A program made the position numbers and the translations under genes. Below the pieces are notes generated by a model, which was given only the letters and a program-made list of their open reading frames with translations, ran no database searches and was not told the origin of the DNA. 64,000 nucleotides of DNA, from positions 1 through 64,000 of the forward strand of contig NZ_CP088246.1 of the NCBI RefSeq assembly GCF_021117275.1, in the 5' to 3' direction. Position 1 is the first letter of the stretch, and every line of letters starts with the position of its first letter. Shown piece after piece: positions 8,404 to 17,244 of the stretch. The stretch is from Metabacillus sp. B2-18. Lineage in GTDB: Bacteria > Bacillota > Bacilli > Bacillales > Bacillaceae.

Positions 8404-10089
8404 GAGGCCACTGAAAAAGTCCAAGTAAAAGGTAGAAAGATTCACTTAGGTGAACTTTTCTACCTTTTTTACTTTATAATTAAAATTATAAATATAAGTG
8501 GGTGGTTTCCAATGATACAACAACAACAAACAATGATGTTTAGTCCATATGTGGCTCTATATGATATCGTCGTTCCTCAGGATAATATGTTACGAAGAAT
8601 TAAGGATCTAATTGACTTTTCTTTTATTTACGAAGAATTAAAGGATAAATATTGTCTAGATAATGGGCGGAATGCGATAGATCCTATTCGCATGTTTAAA
8701 TATTTGTTTTTGAAAACCATTCATGATGTTTCAGATGTTGATATTATCGAGCGTTCAAAATATGATATGTCCTTCAAATATTTTTTGGATATGGCTCCGG
8801 AGGAAGCCGTTATTGATTCAAGTTCTTTGACAAAGTTTCGTAAGCTTAGGTTAAAAGACATGAACTTATTAGACATGCTTATCAATAAGACAGTGGAGAT
8901 TGCCATTGAGAAAGAGATTATTAAAAGCAAGTCCATTATTGTAGATGCCACCCATACAAAGGCGAGATATAATCAAATGACTCCAAAAGAAATACTAATG
9001 GAGCGCTCCAAAAACCTCAGAAAAGCAATTTATAAAATTAACGAGAGTATGAAGAAGAAATTCCCCGTAAAGCCAAACAATGATCTACTTGAAGATGAGA
9101 TTACTTATTCCCAAGAGCTCATTGAAGTGATTGAAAAGGAAGAAAGCCTTTTAGAGTATCCAAAAGTCAAGGAACATCTTAATCTCCTGAAAGAAGCCGT
9201 TGCAGATGATATCGAACAGCTACAGTCCATGAATGATCTAGATGCCAAAGTCGGACACAAAGCAGCTGACTCATCATTCTTTGGCTATAAAACTCATCTG
9301 GCGATGAGTGAAGAGCGAATTATTACAGCCGCAACGATTACAACCGGAGAAAAAAATGATGGAAAAGAGCTACAGACACTTGTTGAGAAAAGTATAGATG
9401 CAGGAATGGAAATTGAAACGGTTATTGGGGATACTGCGTATTCTGAGAAAGACAACATTCAATATAGTAAGGAAAATGGAATTAAACTGGTCTCAAAATT
9501 AAATCCTTCCATAACTCAGGGTACCCGAAAAAAAGAGGATGAATTTGAATTCAATAAGGATGCGGGCATGTATGTCTGCAAGGCAGGGCATATGGCTGTA
9601 CGGAAAGCTAGGCAAGGTAAAAAAGGAGTAGGCAAAAACCAAGTTGATACCTACTATTTTAATGTTGAAAAATGCAAGAGATGTCCTTTCAGAGAAGGGT
9701 GCTACAAAGAGGGAGCCAAAAGTAAAACATATTCTGTTTCCCTTAAGTCTGATCAACATTCATCCCAAGCACAATTCCAGAAAAGTGTATATTTTAAGGA
9801 AAAGTCTAAAGAGCGTTATAAAATTGAAGCGAAAAATAGTGAATTAAAACACAGACACGGGTATAATGTGGCAAAATCCTCGGGTCTAATTAGCATGGAG
9901 TTGCAAGGCGCCATGGCTATATTTACGGTAAACATTAAAAGAATTCTAAAGCTACTAGGGGAAAATTAGAGAAAATATGTGGCTAATGCAAAGAAAGAGC
10001 CGACTTTAATTCCTAAAAAAGGAAAAAAAGTCGGCTCTTTTTAAACTCACATGAATAATCTTTAAAATCGTCAGATTTTCAGTGGCCTC
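8404..10089 (+). mobile_element. IS1182-family insertion sequence
   Basis: A 1686-bp element with 14-bp terminal inverted repeats GAGGCCACTGAAAA, flanked by direct repeats GTTACAAG at 8396-8403 and 10090-10097. Its single gene is an IS1182-type transposase. Strong hairpins lie near both ends: AAGGTAGAAA with TTTCTACCTT at 8428-8468, and AAAGAGCCGACTTT with AAAGTCGGCTCTTT at 9994-10040. These are common barriers against read-through in this family. Removing the element restores a continuous HD-GYP frame (LQGVFLLSEM). Confidence 0.9.
8512..9969 (+). CDS. IS1182 family transposase
   Basis: A 485-residue DDE transposase, full length for the family. The N-terminal domain has the family segments DNGRNAIDPIRMFKYLFLK and DSSSLTKFRKLRL. 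The catalytic core shows IIVDATHTKARY (first Asp), TVIGDTAYSEKDN (second Asp) and a late Glu in ERYKIEAKNSELKHRHG. A cysteine-rich zinc-binding insert, CKRCPFREGCYKEG, precedes the last part. ATG 8512 lies behind GGGTGG. It looks intact, so the IS may still be active. Confidence 0.95.
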   Translation: MIQQQQTMMFSPYVALYDIVVPQDNMLRRIKDLIDFSFIYEELKDKYCLDNGRNAIDPIRMFKYLFLKTIHDVSDVDIIERSKYDMSFKYFLDMAPEEAVIDSSSLTKFRKLRLKDMNLLDMLINKTVEIAIEKEIIKSKSIIVDATHTKARYNQMTPKEILMERSKNLRKAIYKINESMKKKFPVKPNNDLLEDEITYSQELIEVIEKEESLLEYPKVKEHLNLLKEAVADDIEQLQSMNDLDAKVGHKAADSSFFGYKTHLAMSEERIITAATITTGEKNDGKELQTLVEKSIDAGMEIETVIGDTAYSEKDNIQYSKENGIKLVSKLNPSITQGTRKKEDEFEFNKDAGMYVCKAGHMAVRKARQGKKGVGKNQVDTYYFNVEKCKRCPFREGCYKEGAKSKTYSVSLKSDQHSSQAQFQKSVYFKEKSKERYKIEAKNSELKHRHGYNVAKSSGLISMELQGAMAIFTVNIKRILKLLGEN

Positions 10090-10411
10090 GTTACAAGGTG
10101 TCTTTTTACTAAGTGAAATGGAATTCGATTCAAATATTATAGAGTTCTGTTCACAACATCACGAAAGAATTGACGGCAGCGGATACCCACTAGGTATTAA
10201 AAATGAAAAATTATCACTAATTGGGAGGATAGCAAATGTTACTGATGTCTACAGTGCCTTAACAGCCAAGAGAAAATATAATCATGATGATCCATACTCT
10301 ACACTGGAATCACTTAAATTAATGGAATCCCAACAAGTTTTCGATCCAGGTGCACTCTCCGTTTTATCAATGGTAGTTCAGTCTGATAGCAAAATTAAGC
10401 AATTTGCATAA
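10090..10411 (+). pseudogene. HD-GYP domain protein, C-terminal fragment
   Basis: The continuation carries the diagnostic HHERIDGSGYPLGI (the GYP motif) and IGRIANVTDVYSALTAKRKY, which complete an HD-GYP domain. Combined with the 8193 fragment it gives about 175 residues of phosphodiesterase domain. No N-terminal sensor domain remains. The frame overlaps the annotated region upstream of the nuclease gene, which starts 20 bases after its stop. Confidence 0.8.
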
Positions 10412-10430
10412 AAACGAGAGGAATAAATGT

Positions 10431-10997
10431 ATGAAAGCAGTAAAATATAGTTTATTTCTTATTGTTTTTATGTTTCTATATGGATGTAGTAACAATACAA
10501 GCTTGTCCTCAACAATAGAAAGTCTCGAAACCTCGATTACTCCTATATCTCTTCCTGAAAATGTTCATGTTGAACGAGTCATTGACGGTGATACTATTGA
10601 ATTTCGTACTGATGATGGCACACTACATGTCGGGCGCCTATTATGTATAAACGCACCTGAGTACACGAAAACTAGGCAACCTTATGGTAAAGAAGCTACT
10701 CTTTTCTTAAGAAACCTAATAGAAGATAAGGATATAGAAATTGAATATGACATCGATATTACAGATAAATATGATAGAAAATTAATACATGTTAAATTTA
10801 ATGGTCTAAATGTACAGGAGCTTCTCCTTAAAGAAGGATTAGTAAGAGTTGCTTATCTTTATAACGATTATAAGTATATTGATAAGTACAGAGAGGCTGA
10901 ACAGCTTGCTGCTAATAAACAAATAAATATTTGGTCCAAAGAAAAGTATGTGGACAGCAATAATGGATTTGATATAGAAGCTTATAACGGATATTAA
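10431..10997 (+). CDS. Thermonuclease (SNase-like) lipoprotein
   Basis: A 188-residue secreted nuclease. The N-terminus KYSLFLIVFMFLYGC is a lipoprotein signal with the lipobox cysteine at about residue 19, so the enzyme should be anchored outside the membrane. The staphylococcal nuclease fold follows, with VERVIDGDTIEF, RLLCINAPEYTK (catalytic Arg and Glu, calcium Asp in IDGDT) and YDRKL (second catalytic Arg). I chose ATG 10431 because GAGAGG lies about 9 bases upstream and it begins the signal sequence; the longer frame from 10404 lacks a site. It degrades DNA or RNA with Ca2+. A terminator follows. Confidence 0.88.
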   Translation: MKAVKYSLFLIVFMFLYGCSNNTSLSSTIESLETSITPISLPENVHVERVIDGDTIEFRTDDGTLHVGRLLCINAPEYTKTRQPYGKEATLFLRNLIEDKDIEIEYDIDITDKYDRKLIHVKFNGLNVQELLLKEGLVRVAYLYNDYKYIDKYREAEQLAANKQINIWSKEKYVDSNNGFDIEAYNGY

Positions 10998-11023
10998 TAT
11001 TTAACCTGAATTTATCAATTTAT

Positions 11024-11045
11024 AGCCCTTTTCGGGGCTTTTTTT
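11024..11045 (+). terminator. Terminator after the nuclease gene
   Basis: AGCCC, loop TTTTC, GGGGCT, then seven T residues. Confidence 0.8.
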
Positions 11046-11111
11046 CGACCTTGACAGAATCCGAGAGTTAGAGAATACAGTAACATCTCTATAATTGGGA
11101 GGGACATTGTA

Positions 11112-11258
11112 ATGTATTCATTTATTAAAAGAATGTATGAAACTAAACGTTCTGCTGGGACTTATGTATATAATGATGCAGCAATTGATACTCTTGTTTC
11201 AAAAGGCTATATAACAACAGAACAAGGGGCTGAAATTAAACAGTTTGAGCAAATTTAG
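11112..11258 (+). CDS. XkdX-like small protein
   Basis: A 48-residue ORF starting at ATG 11112 with GGGAGGGA 8 bases upstream. The sequence MYSFIKRMYETKR, then GYITTEQGAEIKQ, resembles the XkdX family, short phage-related proteins found in PBSX-like tail operons and elsewhere in Bacillus. No other phage structural gene is nearby, so its role here is unclear. The strong ribosome site argues for a real gene. Confidence 0.6.
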   Translation: MYSFIKRMYETKRSAGTYVYNDAAIDTLVSKGYITTEQGAEIKQFEQI

Positions 11259-11314
11259 CACCTACGGAGTAAGGTGTATTTTTATTATAAGCACAAGAAT
11301 TATTAGAAGGAATT

Positions 11315-11914
11315 TTATATGGTTCCTTCTAATAATTCTTTAGACAAATATCCTAAATTACTTGCTTCAATTAAAAGTAGTTGATTTATTGTGATATTTT
11401 TTAAGTCAGATCTACTATAGAGGGAATTTAATTCTTCTTCCTCTGCTAGATAATTAACTCTACTTGACCCTTTGGAGATTAATAACATATTAAGTTCATA
11501 GGCTTTTTTATCATAAATGCTTTGCTCTTCTTCAAGCTCTTTAATTTTCTTAATGGTTGATTCCGACATCAAGTTTTGTGGAATTAAAACTTCAATATGA
11601 GCAGGGATTGATTCGAGTGTTAGTTGTTTTGATAAGTATGCACGATGGTTACCTCCGTTACCAACTGTAAATTTGCCATTTGGTAGAAGAATTAATTCAA
11701 AGTCTTGGAGGTGTATAGGTTTCCATCCTTGTACTTTAACATTTTCACTTAAGTACATTAGTTTACCTGAATTTAATATCTCTTTTTCTGAGAGTGAAAA
11801 TCCAATAATGTTTCTTGGGTTTATATACCTTGAACCAAGATTTGCAATTCGATAAGGGGAGTAGCCCTCTACTACCTCATCAAACATTAACCATTTATCT
11901 TGTTCGTTATGCAC
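11315..11914 (-). CDS. Hypothetical protein with a ParB-like substrate-loop motif
   Basis: A 199-residue protein starting at GTG 11914 behind AGGAGGT. The centre, LLPNGKFTVGNGGNHRAYLSKQL (about residues 76-98), resembles the GxxRxxA loop of ParB/sulfiredoxin-fold proteins, which bind nucleotides. The preceding segment on where to place residues (VQGWKPIHLQDFELI) fits the same fold. The C-terminal third is helical and charged. There is no ParA partner or HTH, so it is not a normal partition protein. I do not assign a function. It is transcribed alone, opposite to its neighbours. Confidence 0.6.
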   Translation of the reverse strand: MHNEQDKWLMFDEVVEGYSPYRIANLGSRYINPRNIIGFSLSEKEILNSGKLMYLSENVKVQGWKPIHLQDFELILLPNGKFTVGNGGNHRAYLSKQLTLESIPAHIEVLIPQNLMSESTIKKIKELEEEQSIYDKKAYELNMLLISKGSSRVNYLAEEEELNSLYSRSDLKNITINQLLLIEASNLGYLSKELLEGTI

Positions 11915-12083
11915 GGTTAATTACCTCCTAGTAAGTCCTTGATGTAATTAATTCTATTTATTTTTTAAAAAACCTTTTTACATAACAGGGAATTTTAATG
12001 CAACAACACATTGAGAAGGTGTGTTATATAACTAAAGGGAAGTTTAATAGGAAAGAATAAACCTTGTTTTAAGGAGGGGAATA

Positions 12084-12338
12084 TTGAACAAACCAAAGTT
12101 AATTGTCGTAAATGTAATTACTGGACTATTTGTTACGATATCTAGTGTTACCGGATATATCTTTAGTGGGATTGGAGAGGGTTCTACCAATGACTTCACA
12201 ATCCTCATTTGGGTGTTTATTTGGGTAATCGGTTTACTTTTACAACTCAAACTAAAAACTAGAGTAATAGGAATAATTGTTACTCTCATTCCAGTTGTAT
12301 ACTTCCTTTACGTTTATATTTCCGCTGTAATGATGTAG
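12084..12338 (+). CDS. Small membrane protein, unknown function
   Basis: An 84-residue protein starting at TTG 12084 behind AAGGAGGGG. Three hydrophobic segments (about residues 7-27, 37-56, 61-82) indicate a polytopic inner-membrane protein with very short loops. No family motif is recognised. It stands alone between a divergent gene and a terminator region. Confidence 0.65.
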   Translation: MNKPKLIVVNVITGLFVTISSVTGYIFSGIGEGSTNDFTILIWVFIWVIGLLLQLKLKTRVIGIIVTLIPVVYFLYVYISAVMM

Positions 12339-12469
12339 ATATTTTGTGAATGTACTTAAAAGAGAGCTTTAGTTTAAGAAGCAGAGTTAAGTCAGCATTA
12401 ATTTGTTGGCTTTTTTGTTTCGCAATCGGGAATTTGATCTACTATAATTGAAGCGCCATTGCCATTAAA

Positions 12470-12531
12470 GAACAAGCAAGCATAACCTTGGCAAAGTAAA
12501 AGGGAGATTATGCTTGTTTGTTCGTTTTTTT
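12470..12531 (+). terminator. Long-stem terminator
   Basis: GAACAAGCAAGCATAA (12470-12485) pairs with TTATGCTTGTTTGTTC (12508-12523), then a run of T residues. The 319-base gap 12339-12657 holds this and nothing else I can identify as a gene. Confidence 0.75.
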
Positions 12532-12657
12532 GTTTAACAATTTTATTTACTTTTGCTAAAATCCCTTAAACACCGTCTTTTTATATCTATTCGGAGTTAC
12601 TAGTAAGTAGTAAATATGATAATATATGTATAAATATATAAAATGGAGGGTGTACAA

Positions 12658-13041
12658 TTGTCTCATAAGAATAGCCCTAAAAAATTTGCACTTAATATGA
12701 GCGCTGCTCAATTCACTAAATTTTATATCCTTCACCTTCTCCAGACAAAACCAAGCGGTATGATATCAGAACATTTTAAAGAGGAATTCAAGAAGATTGG
12801 TGGCCAATGGGTACCAGCTCCGTCTACCCTTCTTGACACCCTACATGATATGACAAATGATGGTTTATTAACCCGTAGAGACTCCTATAAATCTCTCGAA
12901 AAGAGGCGACAACGTGTATATTACTATACATTAACTGAACAAGGGAAAGAAGAGTTTGATATTCTTAAAAAGAAATACCTTATTTTGTTCCAAGAGCAAA
13001 AGGAAATTATCGAACGTATCTTAAAAACAGTTTTTAATTAA
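12658..13041 (+). CDS. PadR-like winged-helix transcriptional regulator
   Basis: A 127-residue protein. TTG 12658 is chosen as start because GGAGGG ends 7 bases before it. The middle holds a PadR-type winged helix: FYILHLLQTKPSGMISEHF, then WVPAPSTLLDTLHDMTNDGLLT (recognition region) and a wing with RRQRVYYYTLTEQGKEEF. The C-terminal helix could dimerise. It is followed after 18 bases by a 560-residue HTH protein, probably in one operon, and may control that operon. The ligand is unknown. Confidence 0.75.
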   Translation: MSHKNSPKKFALNMSAAQFTKFYILHLLQTKPSGMISEHFKEEFKKIGGQWVPAPSTLLDTLHDMTNDGLLTRRDSYKSLEKRRQRVYYYTLTEQGKEEFDILKKKYLILFQEQKEIIERILKTVFN

Positions 13042-13059
13042 AAAAGGATTGGTCATAAT

Positions 13060-14742
13060 ATGAATGAGATACTGATGGTTCAAAAAAATATGATTGATGT
13101 GGCAAAAGAGCTATTCAAATCACATGTTTCTATAGTAGAGGATTGGGAAAACAAGTGGAAAATACTTTCTGATAATCCTTATGAAGATGGAATCGTTGAT
13201 ACAGCCTCATTTAGAGCCTACCTACTAATATTAGAGGAAATTACAAACGAGTACAACCTACCCATTAGTAATTTAAAATCGTGGATTCATAATTATAGAG
13301 ATAGGATAGTATCTTTTGTAGAGCCATTTATAGAAAATGAATGGTCTTATAATAGAAGTAGAAAGAATGCAAGAGATATTAAGAGTGAAAACCAAGAACT
13401 TGTCACTAGTTTAGTAAATACAGAATTTGCTGAATCAGGAAGTGCACTTATTTTTCATAAATTACGAGAAACAATTAGTAAAAATGAATTTAAAGATATC
13501 CAGGTATATCCGACCGCTCAGATATCAGATGAAAGAAAAAAAATGAAAGCTATAGCCCAAGTTAGAAATGAGGCAAATAAAGGATTAAGACTAACATCAT
13601 CTGAGATTGAACAATGGCAAAATTTAACCGATCATGCTATTTCGGTTATGGATGATTTAACCGCAGATATTTTTGATATTATTTCAATTATGTGGATGAA
13701 GAAAGCCCAATATAAAGATGAGATGATTCACTTTCATTGTGATGATGCTTTAAATCTAAGAAATATACAAGGTCGTAGTGGTGGAGAAGGGGAATACCAG
13801 ACTGGTTACAGAAAAAAAGATCGCGATGATGTAATGAAAAGATTAGCAGCCTTATCTTCAATATGGATACGTATTGAAAAAGATGAATTAAGACTAGTAG
13901 ATGAAGAGACAAAGAATATAGATAGGCTTGAGCAAGTTCAATTTAACCCTTTATTCCTAGTTGATAGTATTACAGTTGCTTATAGAGGAGACGAACCTGT
14001 TGGAATATATGAATGTAGTATTAGACCTGGAGAAATAATGAGTCATTTCCTTTTCGGCGCAAGAAAAGAGAGTGGATTCCTAGCTTTGAAAGCATTACAG
14101 TATAATCCAATAAGACAAAAATACCATAAACGACTAGCACGTTATCTAGCATGGCAATGGAGAATAAGGCAAAAAAAAGCAGATTACTTTCGTCCTTATA
14201 ATTTAAGTGGGGACAAAGGAATTCTTAAAGTAATGGGGTTAGAGATTAATGAAAGGTATCCCCAACGAACAAAAGAAACTGTTGAGAATGTATTGGACAC
14301 TTTATTAGAAGATAAGATTATTGACAATTGGGAGTATATTGGAGATTTTGATGGAATTTCATCAAAAAAATTCTGGTTGGAAGGTTGGCTTAATTCTCAG
14401 GTGCGTATTATTCCTACTACGGATTTATTAAGTCAGTACAAAAAAGAAAATATTGAAGAAAGGCAGACAATTAATACAATCAGTATGTTACAAAGCTTAA
14501 TAGAAAAAGAAAAGAAAATAGTAAGTGAATACGAGAATAGTACTAATGATGATACGAATGCTCTTGCAAGTCTCTTTACAAAGGAGAGAAAAAAGAGGAA
14601 TCTTTCTATTTCAGCAGCAGCTAGTCAAATAGGCGTTTCTCATAGTACCCTCTCCCGATTTGAGAGAGGACAAATAAAAAAGCCTACAAATGAAAATATA
14701 GAGAAAATAAAAAACTGGTTAGGAATAGAAGACTTGGATTAA
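13060..14742 (+). CDS. Large protein with C-terminal XRE-type HTH, unknown function
   Basis: A 560-residue cytoplasmic protein. The last 60 residues form a clear Cro/C1-type helix-turn-helix (LSISAAASQIGVSHSTLSRFERG). The region 290-430 contains LFLVDSITVAYRGDEPVGIY, RQKYHKRLARYLAWQWRIR and a segment GLEINERYPQRTKETVENVL that read like paired winged helices, as in some plasmid replication initiators. That similarity is only an impression. The N-terminal 250 residues are helical and unassigned. It follows a PadR-like regulator by 18 bases and ends in a terminator that overlaps its stop codon. It could be a second initiator or a regulator. Confidence 0.7.
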   Translation: MNEILMVQKNMIDVAKELFKSHVSIVEDWENKWKILSDNPYEDGIVDTASFRAYLLILEEITNEYNLPISNLKSWIHNYRDRIVSFVEPFIENEWSYNRSRKNARDIKSENQELVTSLVNTEFAESGSALIFHKLRETISKNEFKDIQVYPTAQISDERKKMKAIAQVRNEANKGLRLTSSEIEQWQNLTDHAISVMDDLTADIFDIISIMWMKKAQYKDEMIHFHCDDALNLRNIQGRSGGEGEYQTGYRKKDRDDVMKRLAALSSIWIRIEKDELRLVDEETKNIDRLEQVQFNPLFLVDSITVAYRGDEPVGIYECSIRPGEIMSHFLFGARKESGFLALKALQYNPIRQKYHKRLARYLAWQWRIRQKKADYFRPYNLSGDKGILKVMGLEINERYPQRTKETVENVLDTLLEDKIIDNWEYIGDFDGISSKKFWLEGWLNSQVRIIPTTDLLSQYKKENIEERQTINTISMLQSLIEKEKKIVSEYENSTNDDTNALASLFTKERKKRNLSISAAASQIGVSHSTLSRFERGQIKKPTNENIEKIKNWLGIEDLD

Positions 14743-14760
14743 TCCAAGTCTTCTTTCTTG
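14727..14760 (+). terminator. Palindromic terminator overlapping the stop codon
   Basis: AGAAGACTTGGATT and AATCCAAGTCTTCT form a perfect dyad, then TTCTTG. The TAA stop at 14740-14742 lies in its centre. Confidence 0.7.
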
Positions 14761-15077
14761 ATTTGAAGTGGGCTTTATTATGAGGGTGTTGTAATTATTT
14801 TCCGAAAACATATATACTCACATATTGTTCAAAAAATCTATCCTAAATAAAAGTGGATTTTTTATTCCGCAAACAGGCCATTATCTACAGTATATAAAGA
14901 AGTAGTATTTAACGTATTTAAAGTTAAGTATTGCTTCTTTTTTCTGTGAAAATAAATTACTTGTTTAAACTTGATCAACTTTGATTAAGCTATAGATAAT
15001 TAAATTTGGCAATAGGAAAGCAGAGCTACCGTACCTTACGGTTTCTCGTTTAACTTTTCTATTTTTTGTCTATAATG
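14761..15077. other. Non-coding gap before the IS110 remnant
   Basis: No ORF with a start site is seen. The segment is AT-rich, with short T-runs at 14937 and 15056. It may contain the outer edge of the IS110-type element, which has no inverted repeats to mark it. Confidence 0.3.
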
Positions 15078-15815
15078 CTAATTTGAAGTTAACTCCTGGT
15101 AGGGTTCTTTGTTCTGAAGCATATGATAGACAATCGTAAGCATTCGATGCCCTATGGCAACGAGTGCTTTTTTCTTTCCTCTTCTCGCAGCCAACGACCA
15201 ATATTTGATTCCCAACCTTTTATTACGACTCCTTGAAACAGCCCATGCAGCTTCGCACAATGCAGATTTAATATGTGGATTTCCTCTAACCGTTCTTGTA
15301 CTTTTTCTTTTTCCTGCACTTTCATGATTTCCAGGTGACAACCCTGCCCATGAAGCGAGATGTTTAGAAGTTGGAAACTGTCCCATATCTACTCCAATTT
15401 CTGCAATGATGACTGCTGCTGTATCTTTTTTAATACCCGGCATTGTGATTAGAAGTTGAACCTCTTCCTGATAATCTAGTAAAATTTCATCGATCCTTTT
15501 CTCAATATCGGATATTAACGTTTCTAGATAGGTAATATGCATCCAGGATTGTTTAATTAGAAAAAGTTGATGGTCATTTAATGTACCGAATAATGAATCA
15601 GTAATCAATTGTTTTTTATGAGCCATTCTTCCATGTATCTTTTTTTCAACTTCTTCCTGATCAATAAAACCTTCAAATATTAGTTGTTCTAAGAGTTTCC
15701 TTCCTGAAACACCAAATACATCTGAAATAACTGTACTTAATTTAATGTTTGAAGTCTCTAACACTTTTTGATCCAAACCGGCACAACATTTGTGTAAAGT
15801 CTCCACTTTATTCAC
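15078..15815 (-). pseudogene. IS110 family recombinase with internal in-frame deletion
   Basis: The 245-residue frame starts MNKVETLHKCCAGLD, the normal IS110 N-terminus up to the first catalytic Asp of the DEDD/RuvC-like domain. It then jumps directly to QKVLETSNIKLSTVISDV, which normally follows the catalytic domain. About 150 residues are missing without loss of frame. The C-terminal Tnp domain, with TMPGIKKDTAAVIIAEIG, LASWAGLSPGNHESAGK and its Ser region, is complete. Intact members are about 400 residues. The protein could bind its RNA or DNA but not cleave through the DEDD site. GTG 15815 follows GAAGGTG. Confidence 0.85.
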
Positions 15816-15828
15816 CTTCGATAAGATT

Positions 15829-15985
15829 ATTCCACAAACAGTGGAATGAATTTGAAATTAGACATTTTTCTGTTCGTAGTCATCTCTTAGAAAGAGAGCT
15901 AACAATAGGTTGTACACCAAATTCATTCCAACAGTTTTATTTACAGGGTAAAACCACCAATAAAAGACACGTTATATACTCACTG
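15829..15985 (-). ncRNA. Structured 5' region of the IS110 remnant (possible bridge RNA locus)
   Basis: Directly upstream of the IS110 gene are nested dyads: TTCCAC and GTGGAA around ACAAACA, and TGGAATGAATTTG (about 15840) inverted to CAAATTCATTCCA (about 15919) with an inner CTCT...AGAG stem. In the IS110 group a bridge RNA is encoded between the left end and the gene. Position and pairing fit, but no target-binding loop can be proven by eye. Confidence 0.35.
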
Positions 15986-16164
15986 TTTGTGGTATCTACA
16001 TTATGGGAGAGGGGAACCATTTTCATTCCTAGGTTGAGAGCGAAAGATCATAATTGTTTTGTTTCTTTAAAATCAACTTATCTACAGTGGGAAAATATAG
16101 TATTCATAGTTTTTATAGAAAGAGTTTCATAAATGTATCACTATCTAATCTGGAGGTGATGTTT

Positions 16165-17244
16165 ATGAAAGTTCAAGAGTTTCAAATTGATAATAAAAAA
16201 CGATATGTACTCATTGATGAAAATAACAAACCTGTGGTTCCTGTTGTCAAATACCTTAAGTATCTAGACAACATAGGTAAAGCGGAAAATACGTTAAAAG
16301 CATATTGTCGTCATTTGAAGTTATACTTTCAATTTTTAAGCGAAAAAGAAATAGGATACCAAGAGGTTGACTTAAATTTATTATCGGAGTTTATATCTTG
16401 GCTAAGAAGTCCTTATCAATCTACTAAAGTAGTTCATCTTGAGAAAACTCAAGCAAAGAGATCAGAACGAACAGTGAATACTATATTAACATGTGTCCAA
16501 GGTTTCTATGATTATTTGATTAGGATTGAGGATTATGAAAAGGACCTATCCGAAAAAACAAAGAAGCAAGTTACTGGTCAGTACCGATCATTCAAACCCT
16601 TTTTACATCATATATCAAAGGGTAAACCATTTGAAAAAAGCATATTGAAAATAAAAGAACCTCGAAGGGGAATTTTAACACTCACAAAAACTCAGGTGCA
16701 AACTGTTCACGATGCGTGTAGTAACATTCGCGATGCTTTATTGATTAGGATTTTATATGAGGGTGGTCTTAGAATTGGAGAAGCCTTATCTTTATGGATT
16801 GAGGATTTTGATATTGGTTCCACTACCATTCAGGTTCGGAAATCAAAAACTGTAAATGGTGAAGGACGAAAGGTGTATGTATCTGCCGATACTATGAATG
16901 TATTTCAAGATTATCTTATTGATCTTCACGATGTAGATACAAATTTTGTTTTTATCAATTTATCAGGACCTAATAAGGGTAAACCGTTAAATTATCGAGC
17001 AGCTTTCGATGTGATTGAGCGTATAAGGAAGAAAACTGAGATTGATGTTACTCCACATATGTTAAGACACACCTATGCAACTGAACTTCATGAAAAAGGA
17101 GTAGAAGCTTCGATTATTCAGAAGTTGTTAGGTCACGCACAAGTTCAAACTACAATACAAACTTATATGCATTCTTCGGATGAAACAATTCGGAAAGAGT
17201 GGCAGAAAGCACAGGATAATATGAAGGGTGATCAATTAAAATGA
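16165..17244 (+). CDS. tnpA: Tn554-type transposase A, tyrosine recombinase
   Basis: A 359-residue phage-integrase-family protein, as TnpA of Tn554 (361). ATG 16165 is 8 bases after GGAGG; an upstream in-frame extension lacks a site. A SAM-like N-terminal core-binding domain precedes the catalytic domain with the Arg in EGGLRIGEAL, HMLRHTYATEL (His-x-x-Arg), LLGHAQVQTT and the nucleophile Tyr in TIQTYMHSS. Its stop overlaps the tnpB start (ATGA). In Tn554 the three proteins act together for site-specific insertion. No attachment site or element end could be recognised here. Confidence 0.9.
   Translation: MKVQEFQIDNKKRYVLIDENNKPVVPVVKYLKYLDNIGKAENTLKAYCRHLKLYFQFLSEKEIGYQEVDLNLLSEFISWLRSPYQSTKVVHLEKTQAKRSERTVNTILTCVQGFYDYLIRIEDYEKDLSEKTKKQVTGQYRSFKPFLHHISKGKPFEKSILKIKEPRRGILTLTKTQVQTVHDACSNIRDALLIRILYEGGLRIGEALSLWIEDFDIGSTTIQVRKSKTVNGEGRKVYVSADTMNVFQDYLIDLHDVDTNFVFINLSGPNKGKPLNYRAAFDVIERIRKKTEIDVTPHMLRHTYATELHEKGVEASIIQKLLGHAQVQTTIQTYMHSSDETIRKEWQKAQDNMKGDQLK

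Noticed and set aside
8404..10089. IS1182 insertion as a regulator of the HD-GYP gene
   Set aside because: The HD-GYP gene also lacks a proper 5' end, so it was probably dead before or without the insertion.
16054..16164. N-terminal extension of TnpA
   Set aside because: It is in frame but has no ribosome site, and Tn554 TnpA begins at the position equivalent to ATG 16165.
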